Assembly: GCF_002005305.1 (NCBI RefSeq) | Contig: NZ_CP014782.1 | Span: 5,394,001-5,458,000 of the forward strand | Origin: Shewanella psychrophila | GTDB taxonomy: Bacteria > Pseudomonadota > Gammaproteobacteria > Enterobacterales > Shewanellaceae | Reading direction: 5' to 3' | Length of the DNA: 64,000 bases | Part shown: piece after piece, positions 63,446 to 64,000 of the stretch | Numbering within the stretch: position 1 is the stretch's first letter | Layout of the letters: every line of letters starts with the position of its first letter | Program-made: the position numbers and the translations under genes | The notes under the pieces: model-generated | Seen by the model: only the letters and a program-made list of their open reading frames with translations | Database searches by the model: none | Told to the model about the DNA's origin: nothing

Positions 63446-64000
63446 GGGCCTTGTTTCCTAAATCGATTGAACCTTTTGCAGCTTATGTGATCTGATCTTC
63501 CAATGTGGTTATTGGAAACATCAAGATGGGTAAAGCTAAGCGTAAAATGACCAATTGGTCTCAGTACAATAAGGCATTGATTAATCGAGGGTCCTTGACC
63601 TTTTGGATTGATGAGCACGCCATTAGCTCTTGGTGTTGCTCTGAACATCACGGCCGCCGTGGCCGTGGGTATATTTACTCTGATGTTGCTATTGAAACTG
63701 CATTGGTTGTTAAAGGTGTATTCAACTTATCACTGAGAGCACTAGAAGGTTTCACTACCTCGGTTTTCCAGCTTATGGATGTGCCACTAACCTCACCAAG
63801 CTATAGCTGCATTAGCAAACGTGCCAAGACCGTAAATATCAAATATCGCTCACCGAGTCGTGGCTCTGTGGCACATGTAGTGATTGATTCAACGGGCCTC
63901 AAAGTTTACGGCGAGGGAGAATGGAAGACTCGAAAGCATGGTAAAGAAAAGCGTCGTACCTGGCGTAAGTTACACCTCGCAGTAGATGCGAATACGCATG
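63446..64000 (+). mobile_element. IS5-family element, cut by the window end
   Basis: Begins near GGCCTTGTTTCCTAAATCG and leads into an intact transposase frame. It is related to the decayed element at 41630 and in the same orientation. Confidence 0.8.
63526..64000 (+). CDS. IS5-family transposase, N-terminal part
   Basis: An uninterrupted frame of 158 codons reaches the window end. It reads MGKAKRKMTNWSQYNKALIN, then SLTFWIDEHAIS, GYIYSDVAIETAL and HVVIDSTGLKVYGEGEWK, with a catalytic-type Asp in VVIDS. The C-terminal half lies outside. Confidence 0.88.
   Translation, partial: MGKAKRKMTNWSQYNKALINRGSLTFWIDEHAISSWCCSEHHGRRGRGYIYSDVAIETALVVKGVFNLSLRALEGFTTSVFQLMDVPLTSPSYSCISKRAKTVNIKYRSPSRGSVAHVVIDSTGLKVYGEGEWKTRKHGKEKRRTWRKLHLAVDANTH

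Noticed and set aside
40503..63526. Integrative island with an integrase or att site
   Set aside because: No tyrosine or serine integrase gene is seen and the only tRNA (4840) is 36 kb away; IS-driven assembly fits better.

Overview
The window looks like a chromosome segment of a marine gammaproteobacterium, most likely a Shewanella. The reasons are a metH gene beside a B12 uptake and salvage cluster controlled by a cobalamin riboswitch, a Vibrio/Shewanella-type GbpA chitin-binding protein behind a c-di-GMP riboswitch, Shewanella-style REP-like palindromes and short intergenic tandem repeats, and a heavy insertion-sequence load. This is inferred from gene content only.

Layout. 1-3.7 kb: rhodanese end, GEMM-I riboswitch plus gbpA-like LPMO, cytochrome b561, MAPEG protein. 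3.8-14.3 kb: B12 block, almost all on the minus strand (riboswitch-btuD-btuC, cobT, cobS, cobU, cbiP/cobQ, cobO, btuF, with cobC upstream) and a tRNA-Leu. 14.4-18 kb: an SSS-transporter/histidine-kinase fusion whose 5' end is amplified into three overlapping 46-codon minigenes. 18.1-22 kb: MetJ boxes and B12-dependent metH. 22.6-25.7 kb: LysR, SDR and MFS genes. 25.8-31.3 kb: an AT-rich five-gene cassette encoding a LysE exporter, an FAD/NAD(P)-binding protein, and SbnI/SerK-, SbnA- and SbnB-like enzymes, which together predict L-2,3-diaminopropionate (Dap) synthesis without any siderophore synthetase. 31.7-39.8 kb: cytochrome c, LysR, a thioredoxin/CcdA/exported-HAD operon, the first IS4-family copy, a DUF465 protein, a 14-unit tandem array, a RidA-family protein and another LysR.

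40-64 kb is an AT-rich, IS-rich island. Its core (51-60.5 kb, minus strand) is a type IVb pilus operon in the gene order of the Vibrio cholerae toxin-coregulated pilus: tcpA-B-Q-C-R-D-S-T-E followed by a truncated peptidase (tcpJ-like). A ToxR/TcpP-like membrane regulator and a ToxS/TcpH-like partner lie nearby (45.4-46.7 kb). The system seems to be decaying: the TcpT-like ATPase has an in-frame TGA, the prepilin peptidase lacks its catalytic half, an EAL gene is frameshifted, and an IS21 element sits in the first codons of the toxR-like gene. An IS3 element there contains both an IS4-family and an IS110-family insertion.

Working together: the B12 genes supply cobalamin to MetH. The Dap cassette looks like a self-contained biosynthesis-and-export unit. 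GbpA with its c-di-GMP switch, the TCP-like pilus, the ToxR/S-like pair and the EAL relic are all of a type linked to surface attachment in Vibrio. Three 1255-bp IS4-family copies that look identical, each with a 9-bp target duplication, point to recent transposition.
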